Source: Asticcacaulis sp. AC402
Lineage (GTDB): Bacteria > Pseudomonadota > Alphaproteobacteria > Caulobacterales > Caulobacteraceae
Assembly (NCBI RefSeq): GCF_000495835.1
Contig: NZ_AWGC01000031.1
Span: forward strand, 1-64,000
Direction of reading: 5' to 3'
DNA length: 64,000 nt
Position 1 is the stretch's first letter. Every line of letters begins with the position of its first letter. The notes under the pieces were generated by a model. That model was not told the DNA's origin. It worked only from the letters and a program-made list of their open reading frames with translations, and ran no database searches. A program made the translations under genes and the position numbers. Below, piece after piece: positions 26,310-35,300 of this stretch.

Positions 26310-27506
26310 TCAGTCTTTTCTGCCAGCGGTCCACTGCAGGAAAATGCCAATATCGTCGGCGAATTGCTTCTGATCGCGATAATACTGCATATGACGGTCG
26401 ACCTGCAGATTGCCATTCACATTGTTGAGCAGGGCAATTCCGCACAGGCGGGCATTGTCGCGGCCTTCCACCAGGCGAATTTCGATTTCGGGCTGGCCTG
26501 GCACCGTCATCCGGACGACACCATCTGTCTGCTGCCAGTTTGGAGCACCCTCGTAGATCAGGGCGAAGACGCCGATCCGCTTGATCTTGTCAAAGTGGCG
26601 GCCATTGACGCGAATGGTCTCTCCCGACGTCACGGCGCCGGTGCGGTCATCGCCCGACAACTGGATATAGGGCTCACGCTCATAGTCGCCAAAACTGCGG
26701 CCCAGCCCCTGGATACAGCCCTTGTAACCGTCCTGAAGTTCGAACATGACGCCCAGGTCGAGGTCGAGGGTCTTCGTACCTCCGCCGAACAGGCCGCGTT
26801 TCTGTTCCAGCTGGCTCCAGTTCAGGTTGAGGACGATCTCACCGAAACTGCCTCCTGTCTTCTGCAGACTGACACGGGAATTGCCTTTTTCCAGCGTCAC
26901 TTTTTTCAGGCTGACGGAAGCGGCCGCGGCGGGCGCAGGGGAAGCCGCTGGCGCAGTTTGAGCCACCGGAATTGGCGCGGGCGCTGCGGCGGGTGCAGGC
27001 GCTGGAGCATCGGCGACTTCACCGCCAAAGTGGGCAATCAGGCTGGCCAGGCCGCCTTCGAAACCGGCGGCGATGGTACCGAGCCGCCAGCCGGAACTGT
27101 GGCGATAGATTTCGATCAGCATCGCGGCCTTTTCGGCGTTCAGGTGCTCGGCGACATTGAAGGTGGCCTGGGCATTGCCGACGGTCACCAGCAGGGGCCT
27201 CGATTCACCAACCGGACGCGTATCATGGGTGGCGGTGAACACCACCCGGTCAATCGAAGAGGGCAGCTTGTCGAGTTCGAGGTTGAACAGCGCCGCCCCG
27301 GACGACGGCGCCAGGGTAATGGCGCCTTCCGGGGTGCGCGTGTTGGAGAACAGGACGACATAGCGGTCGTCACCGATCTTGCGATCCTTGTTAAGACCGA
27401 AGGCGGCGATATCGGCGCCGTCCATGCCGAATTCGACCTTCACAGCACACTGGGTACCGATGCCAAGGTCCGAAAGGGCGCGCTTTTCGCCACGCTGCAA
27501 TTGCAT
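26310..27506 (-). CDS. terA: TerA-like protein with two TerD-type domains
   Basis: About 398 residues, start ATG 27506 (MQLQRGEKRALSDLG). The N-terminal TerD-type domain (to about residue 175) contains SNTRTPEGAITLAPSSG and ends GTIAAGFEGGLASLIAHFG. A linker rich in alanine and proline (about residues 180-225, APAPAPAAAPAPIP) follows. The C-terminal domain (KKVTLEKGNSRVSLQK ... LDLDLGVMFELQDGYKG ... SGDDRTGAVTSGETIRVNG) is TerA-like, ending with a short polar tail. Two-domain TerA proteins are standard members of Ter stress islands; a structural or sensor role is assumed. Confidence 0.92.
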   Translation of the reverse strand: MQLQRGEKRALSDLGIGTQCAVKVEFGMDGADIAAFGLNKDRKIGDDRYVVLFSNTRTPEGAITLAPSSGAALFNLELDKLPSSIDRVVFTATHDTRPVGESRPLLVTVGNAQATFNVAEHLNAEKAAMLIEIYRHSSGWRLGTIAAGFEGGLASLIAHFGGEVADAPAPAPAAAPAPIPVAQTAPAASPAPAAAASVSLKKVTLEKGNSRVSLQKTGGSFGEIVLNLNWSQLEQKRGLFGGGTKTLDLDLGVMFELQDGYKGCIQGLGRSFGDYEREPYIQLSGDDRTGAVTSGETIRVNGRHFDKIKRIGVFALIYEGAPNWQQTDGVVRMTVPGQPEIEIRLVEGRDNARLCGIALLNNVNGNLQVDRHMQYYRDQKQFADDIGIFLQWTAGRKD

Positions 27507-27562
27507 GCTTGTCTCTGGAGTTGGGGGGAGAGAGGCGTTGGCCCCTCTCCAAGTTGTCAATA

Positions 27563-28141
27563 TCAGATCAGTTGTGCAGCGAGGGTTGTAATGTCCTTAA
27601 CCGTCCGGGCGTTCGTGCGTTCACCGATCGCCTTGAAGGTCCACTGACCGCCGTCACGCTTGACATAGGCCAGCACGACGCCGGTGTGGGGGCCGCTTTC
27701 GGAGATGTCAAAGCGCGCCAGCTCCTTGCGGGCCCGGCTGTCAATGACGCGGCTGAAGGCGTTCTTGACCTTGTCGAAGGTCTGGCCACGGAAGCTGCTG
27801 ACAGTGAAAACCAGGGTTTCAATCTCGACCGGCAGGCGAGTCAGGTCGATCGAAATGGTTTCGTCGTCGCCATCGCCTTCGCCCGTCAGATTGTCGCCGC
27901 TATGGCGGATCGAGCCGTCACGGCTGAGCAGTTGCTGGAACCACACGGTGTCGATGACCTGGCCGTTGGCGCCGAAGGCAATGCACGAGGCATCCAGATC
28001 GATACTGCCGCCACCGCCGAACAGCCCGCCCAGCAGACCGCTGGCGACATCCCAACCCACCCCAAGGGTGATGCTGGTCAAGCCGTCACCGCCCTCTTTC
28101 GTGAGGCTTACCGACGCATTTTTTTTCAGGGAAATGCTCAT
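27563..28141 (-). CDS. terZ: TerZ-like TerD-family protein
   Basis: About 192 residues. The start at ATG 28141 (MSISLKKNASVSLTK) has AAAGGA 6 nt upstream. Hallmarks of the TerZ branch: GVGWDVASG followed by a glycine-rich insertion (GLLGGLFGGGGS), IDLDASCIAF and SGDNLTGEGDGDDETISIDLTRLP. It is the first gene of the thirteen-gene minus-strand Ter island, so the operon promoter should lie in 28142-28250. I see no clear -35/-10 there. The larger gap to 28929 holds only repeats. Confidence 0.93.
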   Translation of the reverse strand: MSISLKKNASVSLTKEGGDGLTSITLGVGWDVASGLLGGLFGGGGSIDLDASCIAFGANGQVIDTVWFQQLLSRDGSIRHSGDNLTGEGDGDDETISIDLTRLPVEIETLVFTVSSFRGQTFDKVKNAFSRVIDSRARKELARFDISESGPHTGVVLAYVKRDGGQWTFKAIGERTNARTVKDITTLAAQLI

Positions 28142-28503
28142 AGACATCCTTTCAATGACAGCAAGATGGCACAACAGGTGCGCAAGGGGTCAAGCCATGG
28201 CTTAAATCGAAGATCTCGCGCAATCCGTCGAATCAGACGCGTGACGTCTGGCACTTTTTCAGAAATCTGGCGATATACAAGCTCGCGAACAGGAATCCTC
28301 AACTGTGCCGATCAACGCTTCAGGTCTGTTCGTTGGCCCCCGCAAGGTCGAGACGGATACTGGCAAGGCAGTCATAGCGTCCCCTTGTCCACGACTGTAG
28401 ACACAAATCCACCGCCGGACAAGCCAGTCGCCGTTTTGGCGAAAATTTTCCGGATGCCTGCGCAAGCGGCGATACCTTGGCACGAGCAATCTGGCATCAC
28501 TGG

Positions 28504-28565
28504 AGCGCAATCCGATAAAGTGTGTGGCACCCGCACGGGCGCTCCCGTTTTCGGATAAATTGCGC
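28504..28565 (+). repeat. Family A intergenic repeat, copy 3
   Basis: Palindromic element from AGCGCAATCCGATAAAG to TTTTCGGATAAATTGCGC, followed directly (GACAAAACAGAAACTTATACC) by a family B copy. This shows the two families can join end to end. Confidence 0.85.
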
Positions 28566-28580
28566 GACAAAACAGAAACT

Positions 28581-28748
28581 TATACCAATCCTCGATGACA
28601 TTGACTCATCGCGGCTTGGCAAGCGCGCCAGTGTACGTTTCTGGGGCGCCCGAGCTTTTGCGAGGAGCTATGGGGGGCGCCTAGTCCGGCGTTTGAGCTG
28701 AAAAATTGCGAATATAAAGTGTCATTCTTTATGAGGCTTGGCATTATA
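28581..28748 (+). repeat. Family B intergenic repeat, tandem copy 1
   Basis: Starts TTATACCAATCCTCGATGACATTGACTCATCG, includes GCCCGAGCTTTTGCGAGGAG and TTTGAGCTGAAAAATTGCGAATA, and ends CATTCTTTATGAGGCTTGGCAT. It is directly followed by another copy. Confidence 0.88.
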
Positions 28749-28921
28749 CCAATCCACGATGACCTTGACTCATCGTGGATTGGCAAGGGCGACTGCCCGC
28801 CCGAGCTTGCGCGAGGAGCCATGCGGCGCTTGAGCTGAAAAATTGCGAATACCAAGCGTCATTCTTTATGAGGCTTGGTATTAGAGCGAGATGGCGATTC
28901 TACCTAAAGCCATCCCGCTCT
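28745..28921 (+). repeat. Family B intergenic repeat, tandem copy 2 plus family A tail
   Basis: Two hairpins define the element. CCAATCCACGATGA (28749-28762) pairs with TCATCGTGGATTGG (28770-28783), and AATACCAAGC (28848-28857) pairs with GCTTGGTATT (28873-28882). At 28883-28921 follows AGAGCGAGATGG ... CCATCCCGCTCT, the tail hairpin otherwise attached to family A. The element ends 9 nt before the stop codon of the Hsp70-like gene. Confidence 0.88.
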
Positions 28922-28929
28922 ACGGCCAG

Positions 28930-30171
28930 TTACCCGAAGCGCTCCCGCGCCGCTAAACCCAGACCGAAGGCCACCGAGGCAAAGCGGTCGCCATAGTGCA
29001 TGCGCGCCTGGGGAAAGGCCGCCCGCATGGCGTCTTCGAACCCCGGCAGGGCGGTCGAGCCGCCGGTCATGAACAGGGTGTCGATCCGCTCCGGCACCAG
29101 GCCTGCCCGCTCCGACACGGTCGCGACCGCGGCATCGACCACGCGCTGGATGTCGTTCGCCGTGGCGGCAACCAGCGCTTCGCGGCCGATCTGCGGCCGC
29201 CATGCCGGGTCGATCGCCGTCAGGTCCAGGGTCGCCGTCTCAGCATCCGAAAGGGCGATCTTGGCCTGTTCGACCTTGTTGGCGATCTCGTGGCCGGCAT
29301 GGCTTTCGACGGTTGCGATCAGGCGCTGGGTCAGGCTGCGATCGGCCGCCTGGTGATGCAGCTGGCGAATGCCCGCCATGGTCTTCTGCGTGTACACGAA
29401 ATTGATCAGGTGCCAGGTCGCCAGTTGATGGTGGTAAAGGCCAGGCATTTCCAGCCCGCTCTTCAACTGACTGCGGTAGCCCATGTCGCGCATGACCGTG
29501 CCCAGGCTGAGCCGCGTATCGAAGTCGGTACCGCCGATATGGACGCCGCCATTGGCCAGGATACGGCTATCACCACCCGCCGGTGCGAGCTCGACGACCG
29601 AGAAGTCGGACGTGCCGCCGCCGATATCGACCACCAGAACCATCTCCTGGCGCGTCAGCCGCGACTGATAGTCCCGCGCCGCCGCCAGGGGCTCATATTC
29701 GAAGGCGATGTCGCGAAACCCGACATCCTGGGCTATGGCGCGCAGTTCGGACTCGGCGCGGGCATCGGCGGCGTCATCGGCGTCGTTGAACCGGACGGGG
29801 CGCCCCATGACGACCTGCTCGATGGTATGGCCGGCGACACGCTCGGCGCGCGCCTTTACCTCAGCGATATAGAGGCCGATGATGCTCCGGAAATCCTTGC
29901 GCCGGTCGCCGACCTGGGTCTTCTCGTCCATCAGGCTGGAGCCCAGGATCGACTTGAGCGCCCGCATCAGCCGGCCGTCGAAATGGTAGAGATATTCGGC
30001 AATGGCCTGCCGCCCGAAGGTGACCGTCTCGGCTTCGGCATTGAAGAAGATGGCCGACGGCATGGTCACGGCCTCGCCTTCGATCGGCGCCAGGCGCACG
30101 ATGTCGCCGCTGCCGATGCAGACGGCGGAATTGGAAGTGCCGAAGTCTATGCCACAGTAAGGTAAGGCCAT
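28930..30171 (-). CDS. Hsp70-family (YegD-like) ATPase
   Basis: 413 residues, only the actin-like nucleotide-binding domain; the Hsp70 substrate-binding domain is absent. Motifs: CGIDFGTSNSAVCIG (phosphate 1), VLVVDIGGGTSDFSVVEL (phosphate 2) and LFMTGGSTALPGFEDAMRAAFP (adenosine). The insertion YHFDGRLMRALKSILGSSLMDEKT matches the YegD group. The function is unsettled; a chaperone-like or regulatory ATPase is assumed. It lies upstream of the Ter island on the same strand but is separated from it by about 790 bp of repeats, so cotranscription is doubtful. Confidence 0.92.
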   Translation of the reverse strand: MALPYCGIDFGTSNSAVCIGSGDIVRLAPIEGEAVTMPSAIFFNAEAETVTFGRQAIAEYLYHFDGRLMRALKSILGSSLMDEKTQVGDRRKDFRSIIGLYIAEVKARAERVAGHTIEQVVMGRPVRFNDADDAADARAESELRAIAQDVGFRDIAFEYEPLAAARDYQSRLTRQEMVLVVDIGGGTSDFSVVELAPAGGDSRILANGGVHIGGTDFDTRLSLGTVMRDMGYRSQLKSGLEMPGLYHHQLATWHLINFVYTQKTMAGIRQLHHQAADRSLTQRLIATVESHAGHEIANKVEQAKIALSDAETATLDLTAIDPAWRPQIGREALVAATANDIQRVVDAAVATVSERAGLVPERIDTLFMTGGSTALPGFEDAMRAAFPQARMHYGDRFASVAFGLGLAARERFG

Positions 30172-30383
30172 GTCGTGCGCCGAAAGTCAGGGAGGGCGCG
30201 GTGTTTAGCCTCGAATGCCTGCAATGGCGAGAGGGAATTGCACCCGACGCGAAACTTCCCCGTCTTGCCGAATACGTATTCACGCCCCTGCGCATACGTA
30301 TTCACGCCCGGGCCGGTCACCACGCGATGTAGCCTCCTCCGCAAGACGCCCGGACAAAAGTGGCGGCACGCGGGAGAGCGATC

Positions 30384-32390
30384 ATGACCAATATGCACCG
30401 GGCTTTGGCCCTCCTGGCGGCAGCCCTGTGCCTGCTGGTCGCGGCCTGCGGCGGCGGCGGGGGATCCTCTGGCGGGTCCGGCGGCGGATCCGGCAGTTCG
30501 TCCTCCAGCAGTGCCGCCCTCACCCTGACCATCCACTACAAGCGGCTCGACAACGACTATTCCGGCTGGGGCCTGCACCTGTGGAACGACACCACCGGCA
30601 CAGCCGCCATAGCGTCGGGTACCGTCACCACCTGGACCTCGCCGCGTGCCTTCGATAGCGTTACCGGTGGCTGGGCCACCGCCATCATCCCGCTGAGCAA
30701 CAGCAATGCCCATCTCAACTTCCTGATCCATAAGGGCGACGCCAAGAGCCCGATGCTGGACCTGCGCGTCAACCATGCGACCTTCGGCAGCGATGTCTGG
30801 GTCGTTCAGGAAACCGGCACGCTGTATGCCACCCAGGCCGCCGCCGACACCGCCGCGGCCAAGGTCGGCCGCCAGGCCGAAAGCCTGGACATGGCCGCTG
30901 TTCCCGTTGGCACGACCACCTCCGCCCTGCCCGCCGGCTGGTCGCAACGCGGCCAGTTCATGGAAATCTTCGTCAGGTCCTACAAGGACAGCGACGGCGA
31001 CGGCCGCGGCGACCTCAAGGGCCTGACCTCCAAACTCGACTATCTGCAATCGCTCGGGGTCACCGGCCTGTGGCTGATGCCGGTGTTCGAAAGCCAGGAC
31101 AACGACCACGGCTATGCCGTCGCCGATTACCGCGCCATTGAGCGCGACTACGGCACGATGGCCGATTTCGATGAGCTGGTGACCCAGGCCCACGCCCGCG
31201 GCATCGGTATCGTCCTCGACTATGTCATGAACCACTCCGCGGCGCAGAACCCGCTGTTCCTCGACGCCGTGTCGAGCCCCACCAACAGCCGCCGCGACTG
31301 GTATGTCTTCAACGCTACCGATCCCAACTGGAGCACCTGGGGCGGCAATCCCTGGCGGCCGACCGCCTATGGCTACAATTATGGCCTGTTCGCGGACATC
31401 ATGCCCGATTTCAACCTGAAAAACCCGGCGGTCGTCGCCTGGCATATGGACAATCTGCGCTTCTGGCTGAACCGCGGCGTCGACGGTTTCCGTTTTGACG
31501 CGGTCGAAACCTTTGTCGAGAACGGGTCCGCCAACTGGTACAACCAACCCGAGACCCACGCCGTCCTGATCCAGGCGCGCAACACCATCAACAGCTATGC
31601 CAATCGCTACATGGTGTGCGAAGCCCCCGACCATCCCGGTGACTATGCCGGCGCCAGTTGCGGCCATGTCTTCGCCTTCGGCCGCCAAAGCGATATCCGC
31701 ACCACGGCCACGTCGGGCGCAATGACGGCCGGCCTGGCCGCCCACTTCGCTTCACCGCAACGATCAGTGCTTCCCTTGTTCCTGTCAAACCACGACAGCT
31801 TTGCCGGCAGCCGTCCGATCGTTGAGTTAAGCGGCCACGCAGAAGGCGACTATCGCATCGCGGCCGCCATTGCCATCCTTGGCTCGGACACGCCGTTTGC
31901 CTATTACGGGGAAGAGATCGGCATGGGCAGCAACGGTGAAAGCGGCGATGCCAGCCTGCGTGCCCCGATGAGCTGGACCAATACCGTCGCGGGCTTCACC
32001 TCCGGCACGCCCTACCGGACGGTCGCATCGAACCTGGCCAGCTACAATGCCGCCGCCCAGACGGGTGTCTCCGTGTCTCTGCTGGAAACCTATCGCGGCC
32101 TGTATGCAGTCCGGACCGCCAATCCGCTGCTGCAATCAGGCACTCTGACCCTGTTGTCAGCGGCCGGCGATCCGCGCGTGGTTTTCCTGCGCCGCCAGGC
32201 CGCTCAGACAGCCGTGGTGCTGATCAACCTGTCGACGACTTCACAAACCATGACCGCCGATACCGGCCTGAGTGTCACGACATTCGCAACCATCTACCCG
32301 ACGACGGGCGCCACGGTTACCAGCAACGCCTCGGGCCGGATAACCATGACGATTCCGGCCCAGGGCGTTGCGATCGTGCGAACGCCATAG
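30384..32390 (+). CDS. GH13 alpha-amylase-family lipoprotein
   Basis: About 668 residues. The start at ATG 30384 has GGGAG upstream. Lipobox LLVAAC is followed by a Gly/Ser spacer of about 30 residues, so it is membrane-anchored. An N-terminal starch-binding-like domain (DNDYSGWGLHLWNDTTG, resembling pullulanase CBM41) precedes the catalytic barrel. GH13 regions: DYVMNHSA (I), GFRFDAVETF with nucleophile D372 (II), VCEAPDH with acid/base E413 (III), FLSNHDS with D471 (IV). A C-terminal beta domain ends the protein. It hydrolyses alpha-glucan outside the cytoplasm; exact specificity cannot be read. It stands alone, divergent from the Hsp70 gene. Confidence 0.93.
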   Translation: MTNMHRALALLAAALCLLVAACGGGGGSSGGSGGGSGSSSSSSAALTLTIHYKRLDNDYSGWGLHLWNDTTGTAAIASGTVTTWTSPRAFDSVTGGWATAIIPLSNSNAHLNFLIHKGDAKSPMLDLRVNHATFGSDVWVVQETGTLYATQAAADTAAAKVGRQAESLDMAAVPVGTTTSALPAGWSQRGQFMEIFVRSYKDSDGDGRGDLKGLTSKLDYLQSLGVTGLWLMPVFESQDNDHGYAVADYRAIERDYGTMADFDELVTQAHARGIGIVLDYVMNHSAAQNPLFLDAVSSPTNSRRDWYVFNATDPNWSTWGGNPWRPTAYGYNYGLFADIMPDFNLKNPAVVAWHMDNLRFWLNRGVDGFRFDAVETFVENGSANWYNQPETHAVLIQARNTINSYANRYMVCEAPDHPGDYAGASCGHVFAFGRQSDIRTTATSGAMTAGLAAHFASPQRSVLPLFLSNHDSFAGSRPIVELSGHAEGDYRIAAAIAILGSDTPFAYYGEEIGMGSNGESGDASLRAPMSWTNTVAGFTSGTPYRTVASNLASYNAAAQTGVSVSLLETYRGLYAVRTANPLLQSGTLTLLSAAGDPRVVFLRRQAAQTAVVLINLSTTSQTMTADTGLSVTTFATIYPTTGATVTSNASGRITMTIPAQGVAIVRTP

Positions 32391-32396
32391 ACCCGG

Positions 32397-35300
32397 CTAC
32401 CAAACCATGTGGCTGAGCACGTCGGCCTGGCTGGCATTCAGCACCGTAACGACATTGCCGCCGCCCAGGGTGATGACGACATCGAGCCCGACCTGAGCCA
32501 CCAAACCGGCATTGGCCACGCCGCCGGTATAGGCCTGGACATCGATCATGTCGTTGTCGGTCGCGCTGAAGTCGGTGATCGTGTCCTTGCGACTGCCGGC
32601 CATAAAGACAAACACGTCCGCCCCCAGCCCGCCGGTCAGGATGTCGCCGGCCCCGCCGCCGTCAAGACGGTTGTTGCCGCTGTTGCCAATCAAGGTGTTG
32701 GCGCTGCCGTTGCCGGTGGCATTGATATGGCCGAGGCCTGTCAGGGTCAGGGTCTCCACCGTCCGTCCGGACAACGAATAGCTGACCGAGGCAAAAATCG
32801 CATCGTTGCCCGAATCGCCGGCTTCGATGACCAGGTCGCCGGCATTGTCGACATAATAGCTGTCGTCACCCAGGCCGCCCGTCAGTGTGTCGAGCCCAAC
32901 CCCGCCCTCCAGGCTGTTATTGCCGCTGTTGCCGGTGAGGCTGTTGTTGAGCGAATTGCCGGTAACAGCAAGATGATCGCTGCCCGTCAGCAGGACGCCT
33001 TCGACCGCCCGTCCGAATAAGGAAACGCTGACCGCGGCGACGATCAGGTCGTTGCCCTCGAAGTGGTTTTCGAAAACCCGGTCGCCGGCACTATCGACAT
33101 AGTAGGTGTCGTCGCCCAGCCCCCCGGTCAGACTGTCCGACCCGGCAGCGCCATCGAGGACGTCATGGCCGGCGGCGCCATCCAGCGCATTATTGCCGGT
33201 GTTGCCGGTCAGGAGGTTGTCCCACCCGTTGCCGGTGCCCGCCAGATTGCCGGCTCCGGTCAGCCTCAGGCTCTCGACCGCTTGCCCCGCCAGCGAATAG
33301 CTGGCCGAGGCCAGAATCAGGTCATTGCCGCCGTCGGTCAGTTCGAAGACCTTGTCGCCGCTGGTGTCGACGTAGAAGGTGTCATCGCCCAGCCCGCCGG
33401 TCAGGCTGTCGACGCCGGCACCACCGTCGAGGACGTCATGGCCGGCGCCGCCATCCAGCGCATTATTGCCGCTGTTGCCGGTCAGAAGATTGCTAAGGCT
33501 ATTGCCGGTGCCGGCCAGGTTGCCCGCCCCTGTCAGCGTCAGGTTTTCCACGAACCGTCCGGCCAGAGTATAGCTGGCCGAGGCCAGGATCAGGTCGTTG
33601 CCGCCGCCGTTCAGTTCGACGACCTTGTCGCCACTATTATCGACATAGTAGGTGTCATCGCCCAGCCCGCCGGTCAGCGTATCGGCGCCTGTACCGCCAT
33701 CCAGGCTGTTATTGCCGGCATTGCCGGTGATCGTATTGCCCAGGCTGTTGCCGACGGCGCTCAGGTGCTCGGCGCCGGTAAGGGTCAGCGCCTCGACCGC
33801 CCGGCCGAACAGCGAATAACTGACCGAGGCGAAGATGGAGTCGCTGCCTTCCAGGTGGTTTTCAATAACCCTGTCGCTGGCATTATCGACATAATAGGTG
33901 TCGTTGCCCTCCCCGCCGGTAAGGGTATCGGTCCCCATCCCGCCATCCAGGATGTCATTACCGCCGGCGGCGGTCAGCAGGTTATTGCCGACATTGCCGG
34001 TCAGGAGATTGTTGAGCCCATTGCCAGTAGCATTAATGTTGCCCGACCCGCTCAGAGTCAGGCTCTCCACCACACGGCCGGCCAGGCTGTAGCTGGCGGT
34101 GGCCACGATCAGGTCCGCGCCCTCGCCGCTCAGTTCCACCACCCTGTCGCCGGCGTCGTCGACAAAATAGGTGTCATTACCCTGTCCGCCGGTCAGGCTG
34201 TCGGCCCCGGCGCCGCCGTCCAGTGCATTGTTGCCAGCCGTGCCGGAAATCGTGTTGGCCTGCGCATTGCCGGTGCCGTTCAGATGATCCACCCCGGTCA
34301 GGACCAGGGTCTCGACATGGGCGGTCAGGACGTGACTGACCGAGGCCAGTACGATATCGTTGCCTCCGGCTGCCGCTTCGACGACGGCATCGTCACTATC
34401 GACCACGAAGGTGTCGTCGCCCAACCCGCCGACCAGGGTATCCGTCCCCGCCCCACCGTCCAGCACGTCATTGCCCGCTCCGGCATCGATCAGATTGTTG
34501 CCGGTATTGCCTGTCAGGGTGTTTTTGAGCGAATTGCCGCTGGCATTGAGGTTTTCCGCCCCCGTCAGGGTCAGGCTTTCAACCACGCGGCCGGACAAGG
34601 TATAGCTGACCGACGCGAAGATGATGTCTGTGCCCTCATTGCCCAGTTCCACCACCTTGTCGCCGGTGTTGTCCACATAGTAGGTATCATCACCCGCCGC
34701 ACCCGTCAGGGTATCGGCCCCCGTGCCGCCATCCAAAGCGTTGTTGCCGCTGTTGCCGGTCACCGTGTTGGCGAGATCGTTGCCGGTGCCGCTGATCCCG
34801 GCCGAACCCGTGAGTGTCAGGTTTTCGACATGAGCCGCCAGACTGTGGCTCACCGACGCCAGGACGGTGTCGATGCCCGCCGCCTCGGTTTCGACGACGG
34901 CATCGGCGCCGTCGACGATATAGGTATCGTCGCCCAAACCGCCGGTCAGGCTGTCGACGCCTGCGCCGCCGTCCAGGAGGTCGTTGCCGCCCGCGCTGTC
35001 GATGATATTGTTGCCGGTATTGCCGGTCAGGAGGTTGTCGAGTGAATTGCCGGTCGCGTTGAGGTGCTCAGCGCCGGTCAGGGTCAGCACCTCGACGGCA
35101 CGGCTGTTCAGCGAATAGCTCACCGACGAGATAATCGTGTCGCGGCCTTCCAGATGGGATTCGTAGACGCTGTCCCCGGCATTGTCGACATAGTAGGTGT
35201 CATTGCCCAGGCCGCCGGTCAGGCTGTCTGCGCCCGCCCCGCCGTCCAGTGCGTTATCGCCCGTCGTGCCAGTGATCATGTTGGCGAGGCCGTTGCCGCC

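Noticed and set aside
30147-31745. 532-residue minus-strand frame
   Set aside because: It overlaps the GH13 gene, whose four catalytic regions are intact; the frame is low-complexity GC-driven.
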